From contig JBCCJA010000050.1 in assembly GCA_039045975.1 (NCBI GenBank), forward strand, positions 1-30,077: DNA of 30,077 nucleotides, given 5' to 3'. Made by a program: the position numbers and the translations under genes. Shown piece after piece: positions 14,890 through 22,870 of this stretch. How positions within the stretch are numbered: the stretch's first letter is position 1; each line of letters opens with the position of its first letter. The notes under the pieces were generated by a model. The model worked only from the letters and a program-made list of their open reading frames with translations, had not been told where the DNA came from and did no database searches. This DNA is from JBCCJA01 sp039045975. Lineage in GTDB: Bacteria; Planctomycetota; Planctomycetia; Planctomycetales; Planctomycetaceae.

Positions 14890-15945
14890 ATGCGCATCGC
14901 CGTTGCCACCGGTCTGATCGCGACGGCCGGCTTGCTGGGCTGTGATGGCTCGGCGTCGCTCGGCGGGGACGGGGCTTCGTATGAGATGACCGAGGCCGAC
15001 GCCGCCGCGTTTGAGGCGAACCGACGGCTGGGTCACGGCATCAATCTCGGCAACGCCTTGGAGGCGCCGCGCGAGGGCGATTGGGGCTACCGCATCGAGC
15101 GGGTGCATCTGAAGGTGATCAAACGGCTCGGGTTCGACTCGGTCCGCGTGCCGGTCCGCTGGTCGGCCCACATCGGGCCGGGGCCCGACTATTTGATCGA
15201 AGAGGCTTTCGCGACACGCGTCGACGAGGTGATCGACTGGGCGTCGGCGGAGGGGTTGTCGGTCGTCTTGGACGATCATCACCACGGGTCGGTGATCGAC
15301 GACCCCGATCGGCACGGGCAGGAGCTGATCGCGTTGTGGCGGCAGCTAGCGGGCCGGTACCGCGACCGCCCGCCCGGGCTCGTTTATGAACTTCTCAACG
15401 AGCCGCACGGCGGACTGACGGCGGCGAAATGGAATCGGCTGATGGCCGATGCGTTGGCCACAGTCCGTGCCGTCGATCCTGATCGCGTCGTGATCGTCGG
15501 GCCGACGCAGTGGAACAGCATCGACCGGCTCGACGACCTCGTGTTGCCGGCGGACGACCGGCGGTTGATCGTGACCGTTCATTATTATGAACCGTTCGAA
15601 TTCACCCATCAGGGGGCGTCGTGGGTCGACGGGAGCGACGAGTGGCTGGGGACGAAGTTTTCAGGTCATGGTTCTGCCGCCCGACAGATCGCTCGCGATC
15701 TCGGGCGGGTGGCCGCGTGGGGGCGTCGGCAGGGGCGTCCGATCTACGTCGGCGAGTTCGGGGCTTATGAGAAAGCCGACATGCCGTCGCGGGCGGCTTG
15801 GACGCGGGCTGTGTGTCGTGCGATCGATGAGTCCGGATTCTCGCGGGCCTATTGGGAGTTCGGCAGCGGCTTCGGCATTTACGATCCCGCGACCGCGACG
15901 CTGCGGCGGCCCCTCGTCGAGGCGTTAAAGAGTTCCGAGCGGTGA
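14890..15945 (+). CDS. GH5-family glycoside hydrolase, predicted lipoprotein
   Basis: 351 residues. A short signal peptide ends in the lipobox LLGC (Cys18), predicting a lipid-anchored envelope enzyme. The rest is a GH5 (cellulase-type) TIM barrel: GINLGNALEAP, SVRVPVRWSAHI, VVLDDHHHG, acid/base Glu171 in YELLNEPHG, VIVGPTQWN, VTVHYYEP, nucleophile Glu289 in YVGEFGAYE, and YWEFGSGFGIYD. The residues expected for a retaining endo-beta-glucanase or mannanase are therefore present. There is no carbohydrate-binding module. GAGGACGAG just before the ATG is a good ribosome binding site. The amidotransferase gene follows after 7 bases. The exact substrate is not determinable. Confidence 0.92.
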   Translation: MRIAVATGLIATAGLLGCDGSASLGGDGASYEMTEADAAAFEANRRLGHGINLGNALEAPREGDWGYRIERVHLKVIKRLGFDSVRVPVRWSAHIGPGPDYLIEEAFATRVDEVIDWASAEGLSVVLDDHHHGSVIDDPDRHGQELIALWRQLAGRYRDRPPGLVYELLNEPHGGLTAAKWNRLMADALATVRAVDPDRVVIVGPTQWNSIDRLDDLVLPADDRRLIVTVHYYEPFEFTHQGASWVDGSDEWLGTKFSGHGSAARQIARDLGRVAAWGRRQGRPIYVGEFGAYEKADMPSRAAWTRAVCRAIDESGFSRAYWEFGSGFGIYDPATATLRRPLVEALKSSER

Positions 15946-15952
15946 GCCCACG

Positions 15953-16645
15953 ATGAGACTCTCTGTCTTAACTCATGTGCCGTTCGAAGGCCCCGCGATG
16001 ATCGCCGGGTGGGCGTCGGAGCGGGGGCACACGCTGACGGCCCATCACCTGCATCGCGGCGACCCGCCGCCCGCCCCGGAGGCGTACGACGGCTTGATCG
16101 TTATGGGCGGGCCGATGAGCGTAAACGACGGGGCCGAGTATCCTTGGCTCGCCGACGAGAAGGCGGCCGTCGCGGCCGCGATTCAGGGCGGCCGACCGGT
16201 CCTCGGTGTTTGTCTCGGCGCTCAATTGATCGCCGACGTACTCGGGACCGCAGTGACGAAGAACCGCGTGCCGGAGATCGGCTGGTTCCCCGTGCGTCGG
16301 ACGCCGGAGTCGGCCGGGCATCCTCTGCTCGGGGACTTTCCCGACGAGGCGACGGTGCTGCACTGGCACGGTGAGACGTTTGCGATCCCTGACGGGGCGA
16401 CGCGGTTGTTCGCGTCGGAGCATTGCCCGAATCAGGCGTTCGCCGTCGGCGCGAAGGTGCTCGGCCTGCAGTTCCACCTGGAAATGGATGGCCCGGCGGT
16501 CGAGGCGATCGCCGGGGCGTGTGCGGACGAACTGGTCGAATCGCCGACGGTAAGGCCCGCCACCGAGCTGATCGCGGGGGCGGAGCAATCTTGGGATTTA
16601 AGGCCGTTGCTCTATGACGTGCTCGACCGGTTGTTCGGTCAATAA
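15953..16645 (+). CDS. Class I glutamine amidotransferase domain protein (GMP synthase-like)
   Basis: 230 residues, a stand-alone class I GATase that releases ammonia from glutamine or cleaves a related gamma-glutamyl compound. The triad is complete: Cys87 in GVCLGAQL, His175 and Glu177 in LQFHLEM. The oxyanion segment VMGGPMSV is also seen. No synthetase domain is fused, so this is not GuaA. It resembles the GMP synthase-like proteins often annotated only as type 1 glutamine amidotransferase. It lies 7 bases downstream of the GH5 lipoprotein gene, presumably in the same transcript, though a functional link is not obvious. The TAA stop is part of the long palindrome that follows. Confidence 0.9.
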   Translation: MRLSVLTHVPFEGPAMIAGWASERGHTLTAHHLHRGDPPPAPEAYDGLIVMGGPMSVNDGAEYPWLADEKAAVAAAIQGGRPVLGVCLGAQLIADVLGTAVTKNRVPEIGWFPVRRTPESAGHPLLGDFPDEATVLHWHGETFAIPDGATRLFASEHCPNQAFAVGAKVLGLQFHLEMDGPAVEAIAGACADELVESPTVRPATELIAGAEQSWDLRPLLYDVLDRLFGQ

Positions 16646-16721
16646 AAGCCCGAGCGGTCACGCGAAGGGCCTACGATCTCGCAGGCCCGGATGCCCTTCG
16701 CGTGACCGCTCGGGCTTTTAT
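16642..16721. repeat. Perfect 29-bp-stem palindrome serving as bidirectional terminator
   Basis: Arms 16642-16670 and 16693-16721 are exact reverse complements with a 22-base loop. The element fills the whole gap between two convergent genes: the TAA of the amidotransferase gene lies in the left arm, and the stop of the dehydrogenase gene begins three bases after the right arm. Outer AT-rich ends (ATAAAAG/CTTTTAT) give termination in both directions. A nested alternative hairpin (GGGCCT with AGGCCC) is possible in the loop. The arm resembles the repeat at 1886-2004. Confidence 0.9.
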
Positions 16722-16723
16722 AT

Positions 16724-18058
16724 CTACGCCTTGCGGATGTGATTTGCCGAAAGGCCTCGGGCCGCCAGCGCGTTTCGTGTGTCGACGACGAGCGGGCAGT
16801 GCTTCGCGATCCCCGCGTAGTCGAATGTGGTGTGGTCGGTCGCGACGATCGCCGCGTCGAGTGATTTTAAGAATTCCGGTGTGAGCGCCGCGGATTCCAT
16901 CCCGGCGATGTCGTGTTTCCGCATCGACGGGGCGGCCGCGATGTGCGGGTCGGAATAGGAGACTTCGGCCCCGAGGTCTTGCAGTTTTTCGATCAGGTCG
17001 AACGACGGGCTCTCGCGTGGGTCGTCGACGTCTTTTTTATAGGCCAAGCCGAGGACGCATATCTTCGAACCGCGGACCGGTTTCGAGGCTTCGTTTAAAT
17101 AAACGGTCAGCCGCCGGATCACATAGTCGGGCATGCGGCTGTTGACCTCGCCGGCGATTTCGATGAACCGCGTCGTCATGTCCCGCGTCCGGGCGAGCCA
17201 GCTCAGATAGAACGGGTCGATCGGGATGCAGTGCCCGCCGAGGCCCGGGCCCGGGTAGAACGCCTGGAAGCCGAACGGCTTCGTCGCGGCGGCGTCGATG
17301 ACCTCCCAGACGTCGAGGCCGAGCCGGTCGAAGAGCATTTTGAGGTCGTTGACGAGCGCGATGTTCACCGCCCGGTAGGTGTTCTCGAGGATCTTCGAGG
17401 CCTCGGCGACCTCGCAGTTCGAGACGGGGACGACCTCGACGACGGCGGTCCGGTAGAGGGCACAGGCGGCGTCGAGGCTCGCCGCGTCGTAGCCGCCGAC
17501 GACCTTCGGGATGACCTTCGCGGTGTGCTCCGGGTTGCCGGGGTCTTCGCGTTCGGGGCTGTAGGCGAGCAGGAAGTCTTCGCCGGCGGTCAGCCCGCCC
17601 TGCTCCAGGATCGGCCGCAGGACGTCCCGGGTCGTCGTCGGATAGGTCGTCGATTCGAGGACGACGAGTTGTCCCGGTCGGAGCCGTGACGCGATCTCGC
17701 GGCCGGTCGATTCGACGAACCGCAGGTCGGGCGATTTGTCGAACGCGAGCGGCGTCGGCACGCAGATCAGCAGCGCGTCGGGCTCGGCGAGGCGGTCCAT
17801 GTCGGTGGTGGCGTCGAAGCGGCCGGCCGCGAGCCACGACGCGACGCGGTCCGACGAGACGGCGTCGATGTAGCTCTCGCCGGCGAGGAGTCGTTCGACC
17901 TTCTCCGGATCGACGTCGAAGCCGACGACTTTCAGCCCGGCGTCGGTGAAGGCCCGCGCGAGCGGCAGGCCGACGTAGCCGAGGCCGAGGATGCCGACGA
18001 CGGCAGACTTGTCGGCGACTTTGGCCGCGAAGTCGCCGGCGCGATCGATGTCAGACAT
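16724..18058 (-). CDS. wbpA: UDP-N-acetylglucosamine 6-dehydrogenase (WbpA type)
   Basis: Cytoplasmic NAD-dependent enzyme that oxidises a UDP-hexosamine at C6 to the uronic acid, a precursor of acidic surface polysaccharides. The 444 residues match the UDP-glucose/GDP-mannose dehydrogenase layout: Rossmann motif GILGLGYVGLPLA, YSPEREDPGNPEHTAKVIPK, the catalytic-lysine segment AATKPFGFQAF, and catalytic Cys277 in GLGGHCIPIDPFYLSW. Wording and length are much closer to Pseudomonas WbpA than to UDP-glucose dehydrogenase (IPKV.GG, GGHCIPIDP, YKKDVDDPRESPS), which favours UDP-GlcNAc as substrate (inference). It is the last gene of a leftward run with the rhodanese and hydrolase genes. Confidence 0.9.
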   Translation of the reverse strand: MSDIDRAGDFAAKVADKSAVVGILGLGYVGLPLARAFTDAGLKVVGFDVDPEKVERLLAGESYIDAVSSDRVASWLAAGRFDATTDMDRLAEPDALLICVPTPLAFDKSPDLRFVESTGREIASRLRPGQLVVLESTTYPTTTRDVLRPILEQGGLTAGEDFLLAYSPEREDPGNPEHTAKVIPKVVGGYDAASLDAACALYRTAVVEVVPVSNCEVAEASKILENTYRAVNIALVNDLKMLFDRLGLDVWEVIDAAATKPFGFQAFYPGPGLGGHCIPIDPFYLSWLARTRDMTTRFIEIAGEVNSRMPDYVIRRLTVYLNEASKPVRGSKICVLGLAYKKDVDDPRESPSFDLIEKLQDLGAEVSYSDPHIAAAPSMRKHDIAGMESAALTPEFLKSLDAAIVATDHTTFDYAGIAKHCPLVVDTRNALAARGLSANHIRKA

Positions 18059-18140
18059 GGAGGAACGGGGCCGAATGACCGAACGGGATGCGGCGATGAC
18101 TGTCCGCCCCGCCCTGCCCTCCGTCCAGAGAGTCGGCCGG

Positions 18141-18512
18141 TCACGGGCCCTCGATCGGAAGGCCCGCCTCTTTCCAGCCGCGGAAGCCGCCGTCCATCGA
18201 GATCACGCGGGTGTAACCCATTTTCTGCAGCGACTCGGCCGCGAGGGCGGAGCGGTAGCCGCCGCCGCAGTAGAGGACGATCTCGGCGTCGACGTCGGGG
18301 ACGGCGGCCTCGATGTCGCGTTCGATGACGCCTTTGCCGAGGTGCCGCGCGCCGGGGATGCGGCCGGCGGCGAACTCGGACTGCTCGCGGACGTCGAGGA
18401 GGTGGAACGTCTCACCGGCGTCGAGTCGGGCGGCGACGGTCGGGACGTCGGTCTCGGTGACGACGGCCCGGGCCGCGTCGACGACTTCGAGGAAGCGGGC
18501 GGAGTGAGTCAT
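18141..18512 (-). CDS. Single-domain rhodanese-like sulfurtransferase
   Basis: 123 residues, ATG at 18512. A single rhodanese domain: FHLLDVREQSEFAAGRIPGA, then the active-site loop LYCGGGYRSALAA with catalytic Cys82, and the closing MDGGFRGWKEAGLPI. It would carry a persulfide on Cys82 for sulfur transfer or detoxification; the partner is unknown. The loop CGGGYRS has the six-residue length of classical rhodaneses rather than arsenate or Cdc25-like forms. There is no signal peptide. It lies 23 bases downstream of the hydrolase gene and 82 bases before the dehydrogenase gene, all on the minus strand. The same frame is open further upstream through the hydrolase gene, but that part is an antisense-type shadow. 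Confidence 0.92.
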   Translation of the reverse strand: MTHSARFLEVVDAARAVVTETDVPTVAARLDAGETFHLLDVREQSEFAAGRIPGARHLGKGVIERDIEAAVPDVDAEIVLYCGGGYRSALAAESLQKMGYTRVISMDGGFRGWKEAGLPIEGP

Positions 18513-18535
18513 GAGGATCTGTCCGGCGCGACGGG

Positions 18536-19366
18536 TTACGACGCGGCTTTCGCGGAATCGGTTCGGTCGAGGAACGCGAGGACGGCGTCGGCGAACTGTC
18601 GGGGCCGTTCGAGCGGCGTCAAGTGGCCGGCCCCGGCGATCGTGACCGCCTGGCCGTGCGGGGCCGCGGCCGCGATCGCTTCGAGGACGGCCGGCGGCGT
18701 GATCGTGTCCTCGCTGCCGGCGACGCAGAGGACGGGACGGTCGATGCCCGGCAGGTCGCCGGTGCGGTCGGGTCGGGCGGCCATCGCGTGTTGTGCGGCC
18801 GCGACCGTCGCGGGGCGACAGGCGTGGATCATGTCTTTGACGCGGCCGACGACCTTCGGTGATTTTCCGATGGTGATCTCCGACAGCACGTTCGGCGTCA
18901 TCGCCGCCGCGAGCGGTGCAGTGCCCTTCGCCAGCACCGTTTCCGCGATCCGCCGGCGGTTCGCGGCCACTTCCGGCGTGTCGGTGTCGGCGCGGGTGTT
19001 CGTCAGGATGACTCGTCCGACCCGGTCGGCGTGACGGGTCGCGACCGACAACGCGACGTATCCGCCCATCGACAGGCCGGCGAGGTCGAACGGTCCTGTG
19101 ACGCCGACGGCGTCCGCGATCGCGACGACATCGTCGGCGAGGTCGTCGATCGAGAACGCCTCGCCGTCCGCGAGCGGGTCGCTTCCGCCGAAGCCGCGGA
19201 GGTCGGGCACGATCAGCCGTCGTCCCGACAAGAACTCGGCCGTTTCGCCCCACATCGTGCGGTCGAGCGGGAAGCCGTGGAGCAGGACGAGCGGGTCGCC
19301 TTCGCCGGCGAGACCGACCGCGAAGCCGCGTCCGCCCGCCTCGGTCCGTCGCGTTTCGGTCGGCAT
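18536..19366 (-). CDS. Alpha/beta hydrolase fold protein
   Basis: 276 residues. The fold and triad are clear: oxyanion segment LLHGFPLDRTMW, DLRGFGGSD, nucleophile Ser99 in GLSMGGY, Asp220 in GSEDTITPP and His248 in GAGHLTPLE. Typical of esterases and C-C bond hydrolases such as the 3-oxoadipate enol-lactonase group; the substrate is not predictable. No signal peptide, so cytoplasmic. First gene of the leftward unit hydrolase-rhodanese-dehydrogenase and divergent from pepT with an 82-base gap, which should hold both promoters. Confidence 0.9.
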   Translation of the reverse strand: MPTETRRTEAGGRGFAVGLAGEGDPLVLLHGFPLDRTMWGETAEFLSGRRLIVPDLRGFGGSDPLADGEAFSIDDLADDVVAIADAVGVTGPFDLAGLSMGGYVALSVATRHADRVGRVILTNTRADTDTPEVAANRRRIAETVLAKGTAPLAAAMTPNVLSEITIGKSPKVVGRVKDMIHACRPATVAAAQHAMAARPDRTGDLPGIDRPVLCVAGSEDTITPPAVLEAIAAAAPHGQAVTIAGAGHLTPLERPRQFADAVLAFLDRTDSAKAAS

Positions 19367-19448
19367 CGGTGTACGACTCAGTCGGAACGGGGCCGCTGCG
19401 ATACTATCGCGACCGGCCCGTTCGTCTCACGCCGCCTCTTTCCGACCG

Positions 19449-20687
19449 ATGCCTGCCCGACCGACGCTCGACCGCTTGCTGCGTTACGTCCGGGTCGCGA
19501 CGGCGGCAGACGACCGGTCCGACGCGATCCCGAGCACGCCCGGACAGCTCGATCTGGCCGACCTGCTGGCCGACGAGTGCCGCGACCTCGGGCTCGCCGA
19601 CGTTGACCGCACGCCGGAAGGCACGCTGTACGCGACCGTCCCGGCGACGGCCGGCTGCGAAGCCCCGGCGGTGGCGTTGTTCGCCCACGTCGACACGTCG
19701 CCGGAGTACCCGGGCGACGGCGTGAAGCCACAGGTGATCGAGGGTTACGCCGGCGGCGACATCGAACTACCCCGGGGGCCGGACCTCGTGATCCGGGCGG
19801 ACGAAGACCCGGACTTGGCCGGCTGCGTGGGGCACACGCTGGTCACGACCGACGGTACGACGTTGCTCGGCGGCGACGACAAGGCGGGCGTGGCGGTGAT
19901 CATGACCGTCGCCGAGCGTCTGCTCGATGCGGACGTCCCGCACGGGCCGGTGAAGCTCTGTTTCACCTGCGACGAGGAGATCGGCCGCGGGGCGAAGTAT
20001 GTCGACCTCGACCGGCTCGAGTGCGTGTGCGGCTACACGCTCGACGGTGGCGGGGCGGGCGACATCGACGTCGAGACGTTCTCGGCCGACGCGGCGACGG
20101 TCGTGTTCACCGGCGTGAATATTCACCCGTCGATCGCCAAGCACCGCATGGTCAACGCGCAGCGGGCCCTCGGGGCGTTCCTCGCGTCGCTGCCCCGCGA
20201 AGGCCTCGCGCCGGAGACGACGGCGGGCCGCGACGGTTTCGTCCATCCCTATTCCGTCGGTGGCGGCGTCGAGCGGGCCGAGGTCGGTCTGATCCTGCGT
20301 GACTTCGAGACGGAGAAGCTCGGCGACTATCGGCGGCTAGTTGAAGAGCTCGCCGAGAAGGCGACCGCCGCCGCCCCGGGGTCGCGGTGCGAGGTCACGT
20401 TCCGCGAGCAGTATCGCAACATGCGTGAGGGGCTCGTTTCCGAGCCGCGGGCCGTCGCGTTCGCGGAGCGGGCGATGGCTGACGCGGGCCTGACGCCGCA
20501 CCTCGGCGTGATCCGCGGCGGGACGGACGGCTCGCAGCTGACGGCGATGGGCCTGCCGACGCCGAACCTGTCGACCGGTCAGCACAACCCGCACTCGCCG
20601 CTGGAATGGGTCTCGGTCGAGGAGATGGAGACCGCCGTCGGCGTCGTGTCACGCGTCCTCGAATCGTGGGGACGTGGGATAGTCTAG
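19449..20687 (+). CDS. pepT: Peptidase T (aminotripeptidase)
   Basis: Cytoplasmic di-zinc M20 metallopeptidase that removes the N-terminal residue from tripeptides. 412 residues, against 408 in E. coli. The zinc and catalytic residues are at almost the E. coli positions: His80 and Asp82 in FAHVDTSP, Asp143 in LGGDDKAG, Glu176-Glu177 in TCDEEIGRG, Asp199 in YTLDGGG, and a histidine in QHNPHSPLE (379 or 382). VNIHPSIAK and RGGTDGSQLTAMGLPTPNL are further PepT signatures. The start at 19449 was chosen because homology begins at MPARPTLDRLLRYV; the frame is open back to 19098 but those residues overlap the divergent hydrolase gene antisense. It is followed by uxs after 49 bases. Confidence 0.96.
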   Translation: MPARPTLDRLLRYVRVATAADDRSDAIPSTPGQLDLADLLADECRDLGLADVDRTPEGTLYATVPATAGCEAPAVALFAHVDTSPEYPGDGVKPQVIEGYAGGDIELPRGPDLVIRADEDPDLAGCVGHTLVTTDGTTLLGGDDKAGVAVIMTVAERLLDADVPHGPVKLCFTCDEEIGRGAKYVDLDRLECVCGYTLDGGGAGDIDVETFSADAATVVFTGVNIHPSIAKHRMVNAQRALGAFLASLPREGLAPETTAGRDGFVHPYSVGGGVERAEVGLILRDFETEKLGDYRRLVEELAEKATAAAPGSRCEVTFREQYRNMREGLVSEPRAVAFAERAMADAGLTPHLGVIRGGTDGSQLTAMGLPTPNLSTGQHNPHSPLEWVSVEEMETAVGVVSRVLESWGRGIV

Positions 20688-20736
20688 TGTCGTCGTACGA
20701 CGAAGAACGGCCACGAAAACCAGCGAGCGATTTGTT

Positions 20737-21681
20737 ATGTACACATCCTTAGTTACCGGTGGCGCCGGGTTCCTCGGCTCGCACCTCTGCGAGCGGTTGC
20801 TCGAGCGGGGCGAGGACGTCATCTGCCTCGACAACTTTTATACGGGGAGCAAACGAAATATTCGGCACCTCCTTGGGCACCCGCGTTTCGAGTTGGTGCG
20901 GCACGACATCGTGCACCCGATCTATATCGAGGCGGACCGGATTTATAATCTCGCCTGCCCGGCGTCGCCGGCGGCTTATCAAGCGAACGCGATCAAGACG
21001 ATTAAGACGTCAACGGTCGGGATGGTGAACCTGCTCGGCCTGGCGAAGCGGTGCCACGCGAGGGTGCTGCACGCGTCGACGAGCGAGGTCTACGGCGACC
21101 CGGACGTGCACCCGCAGTCGGAAGATTACTGGGGCCACGTCAATCCGATCGGGCCGCGGAGCTGCTACGACGAAGGCAAACGCGTCGCCGAGTCGCTGTG
21201 CGTGAATTACGCCGAATCGCACGGCATGGAAGTCCGGATCGTGCGGATATTTAATACCTACGGGCCGAGGATGGACCCGTTCGACGGGCGGGTGATCTCC
21301 AACTTTATTAATCAGGCCTTACGCGGCGAGCCGCTGACGGTTTACGGCGACGGCGAACAGACGCGGTCGTTCTGTTACTGCGACGACCTCGTCGAAGGGT
21401 TTCTGAGGATGATGGATCACGGGGACGACCCCGGCCCGGTGAATCTCGGGAACCCGGGCGAATATTCGATGCTGCAGTTGGCCGAAGAGGTCCTCGCGGT
21501 GACCGGTTCGGAATCGGCCGTGACGCACGAGCCGTTGCCGGTCGACGACCCGCGGCGACGGTGCCCCGACATCACGAAGGCCCGCGAGGTTCTCGGCTGG
21601 GAGCCCGCCACGCCGCTCCGCAAGGGGCTCGAGGCGACCGTCGAGTACTACGAACAACTCATGAAAGATGCGTCGGCCTGA
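20737..21681 (+). CDS. uxs: UDP-glucuronate decarboxylase (UDP-xylose synthase)
   Basis: Extended short-chain dehydrogenase that oxidises UDP-glucuronate at C4, decarboxylates and re-reduces it, giving UDP-xylose. The 314 residues show the NAD motif TGGAGFLGSHL, LDNFYTGSKRNI, YNLACPASP, HASTSEVYGDP, the catalytic pair Tyr144 and Lys148 in CYDEGKR, RIFNTYGPRM and VYGDGEQTRSFCY. These are near-diagnostic for the UXS group rather than for GalE or rhamnose dehydratase. It has no membrane helix. The next gene, 18 bases on, encodes a UDP-glucuronate 4-epimerase, so the two enzymes would draw on the same substrate. No strong ribosome binding site is seen. Confidence 0.94.
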   Translation: MYTSLVTGGAGFLGSHLCERLLERGEDVICLDNFYTGSKRNIRHLLGHPRFELVRHDIVHPIYIEADRIYNLACPASPAAYQANAIKTIKTSTVGMVNLLGLAKRCHARVLHASTSEVYGDPDVHPQSEDYWGHVNPIGPRSCYDEGKRVAESLCVNYAESHGMEVRIVRIFNTYGPRMDPFDGRVISNFINQALRGEPLTVYGDGEQTRSFCYCDDLVEGFLRMMDHGDDPGPVNLGNPGEYSMLQLAEEVLAVTGSESAVTHEPLPVDDPRRRCPDITKAREVLGWEPATPLRKGLEATVEYYEQLMKDASA

Positions 21682-21699
21682 CGCCGCACCGTCTGTCAC

Positions 21700-22737
21700 A
21701 TGCCCGATCGCGACGACACGCCTGTATTGGTCACCGGGGCCGCCGGTTTTATCGGGGCGCGGGCGGCGGAATTGCTCCTGGCGGGCGGTCGAGACGTCGT
21801 CGGTCTGGACGACTTGAACCCGTATTACGACGTGCGGCTGAAGCACGCCCGGTTGGACCGCGTTCGGGAGGGTGCCGGGCGGGCCGGCGGCACCTTCGAG
21901 TTCGTCGAATGCGGCGTCGAGGACCGGCCCCGGATGGCGGAGCTGTTCCGATCGCGGGGGTTCGGGGCGGTGGTCCATCTGGCCGCGCAGGCCGGGGTCC
22001 GTCACTCGCTGAAAGACCCGCACGCGTACGTCGACAGCAACGTCGTCGGGTTCATGAACGTCCTCGAGGGCTGCCGTCATCACGGCGTCGGGCATCTGGT
22101 TTACGCGTCTTCGAGTTCGGTCTACGGCGGGAACACGACCATCCCGTTCAGCGAGCACGGGCCGGCCGACCACCCGCTGAGCATCTACGCCGCGACGAAG
22201 CGGGCGAACGAACTGATGGCCCACTCTTACAGCCACCTGTTCGGGCTGCCGGCGACCGGGCTGCGGTTCTTCACGGTCTACGGCCCCTGGGGCCGGCCCG
22301 ACATGGCGATGTTCCTGTTTACGGAACGGATCCTCGCCGGGAAGCCGATCGACGTGTTCAACCACGGCGACATGCGGCGCGACTTCACCTACATCGACGA
22401 CGTCGCGGAGTCGGTCGTGCGTGTCGTCGACCACCTGCCGACGCCGGGCGAGCCCGACGCGGTCGAGGCCGACCCGTCGCTGGGGACGGGGCCTTCTCGG
22501 GTCTACAACATCGGCAATCACACCCCGGTCGAACTGACGCGGCTGATCGAGGTGCTCGAGGAGGCGCTCGGTCGCCCCGCGGAGCGGAACTTGCTGCCGA
22601 TGCAGCCGGGCGATGTCCCGGCGACGTACGCGGAAGTCGCCGACCTGTCGGCCGCGGTCGGGTTCGCGCCCGACACGCCGATCGAAGAGGGCGTCGGGCG
22701 GTTCGTCGCGTGGTATCGCGGCTACTACGGCGTGTGA
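21700..22737 (+). CDS. UDP-glucuronate 4-epimerase family protein
   Basis: 345 residues, extended short-chain dehydrogenase. Seen: VTGAAGFIGARAAELLL (NAD motif), DDLNPYYDVRLKHARL (a strong signature of the UDP-glucuronate/UDP-galacturonate 4-epimerase group), HLAAQAGVRHSLKDPHAYVDSN (split here by name only), the SSSSVYGGN strand, Tyr163 and Lys167 in SIYAATKRANE, FFTVYGPWGRPDMA and DFTYIDDV. It would interconvert UDP-glucuronate and UDP-galacturonate for surface polysaccharide. The protein lacks the N-terminal membrane anchor of plant homologues. It forms a two-gene unit with the UDP-xylose synthase gene. A short direct duplication lies across its stop codon. Confidence 0.92.
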   Translation: MPDRDDTPVLVTGAAGFIGARAAELLLAGGRDVVGLDDLNPYYDVRLKHARLDRVREGAGRAGGTFEFVECGVEDRPRMAELFRSRGFGAVVHLAAQAGVRHSLKDPHAYVDSNVVGFMNVLEGCRHHGVGHLVYASSSSVYGGNTTIPFSEHGPADHPLSIYAATKRANELMAHSYSHLFGLPATGLRFFTVYGPWGRPDMAMFLFTERILAGKPIDVFNHGDMRRDFTYIDDVAESVVRVVDHLPTPGEPDAVEADPSLGTGPSRVYNIGNHTPVELTRLIEVLEEALGRPAERNLLPMQPGDVPATYAEVADLSAAVGFAPDTPIEEGVGRFVAWYRGYYGV

Positions 22738-22870
22738 ACGGGTGCGGCGTGTGAACGGGGCCGCCCGGCGTCCGGTCGGGTCGTCGGCCTGACGCGTCGC
22801 CGCGGGTCGTCTTGACCGTCGCGGGCGTCGGGGCCTATGCGCCGGCGATCTTGTCCCGGACGGAAGTCTT

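Noticed and set aside
18513..19253. Apparent N-terminal extension of the rhodanese to 370 residues
   Set aside because: The extra residues overlap the alpha/beta hydrolase gene in another frame and are Arg-rich; the domain begins just after the ATG at 18512.
20690..20703. Perfect 14-base palindrome TCGTCGTACGACGA between pepT and uxs
   Set aside because: It could be an operator, but a single short copy in G+C-rich DNA without a regulator gene nearby is not enough.
22726..22759. Direct duplication of CGGCGTGTGAACGGG across the stop codon of the 4-epimerase gene
   Set aside because: A small two-copy tandem duplication with a 17-base period; probably slippage without function.
22738..22870. 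Promoter for the flagellar operon
   Set aside because: No sigma-28, sigma-54 or good sigma-70 type promoter could be recognised in the 133-base gap.
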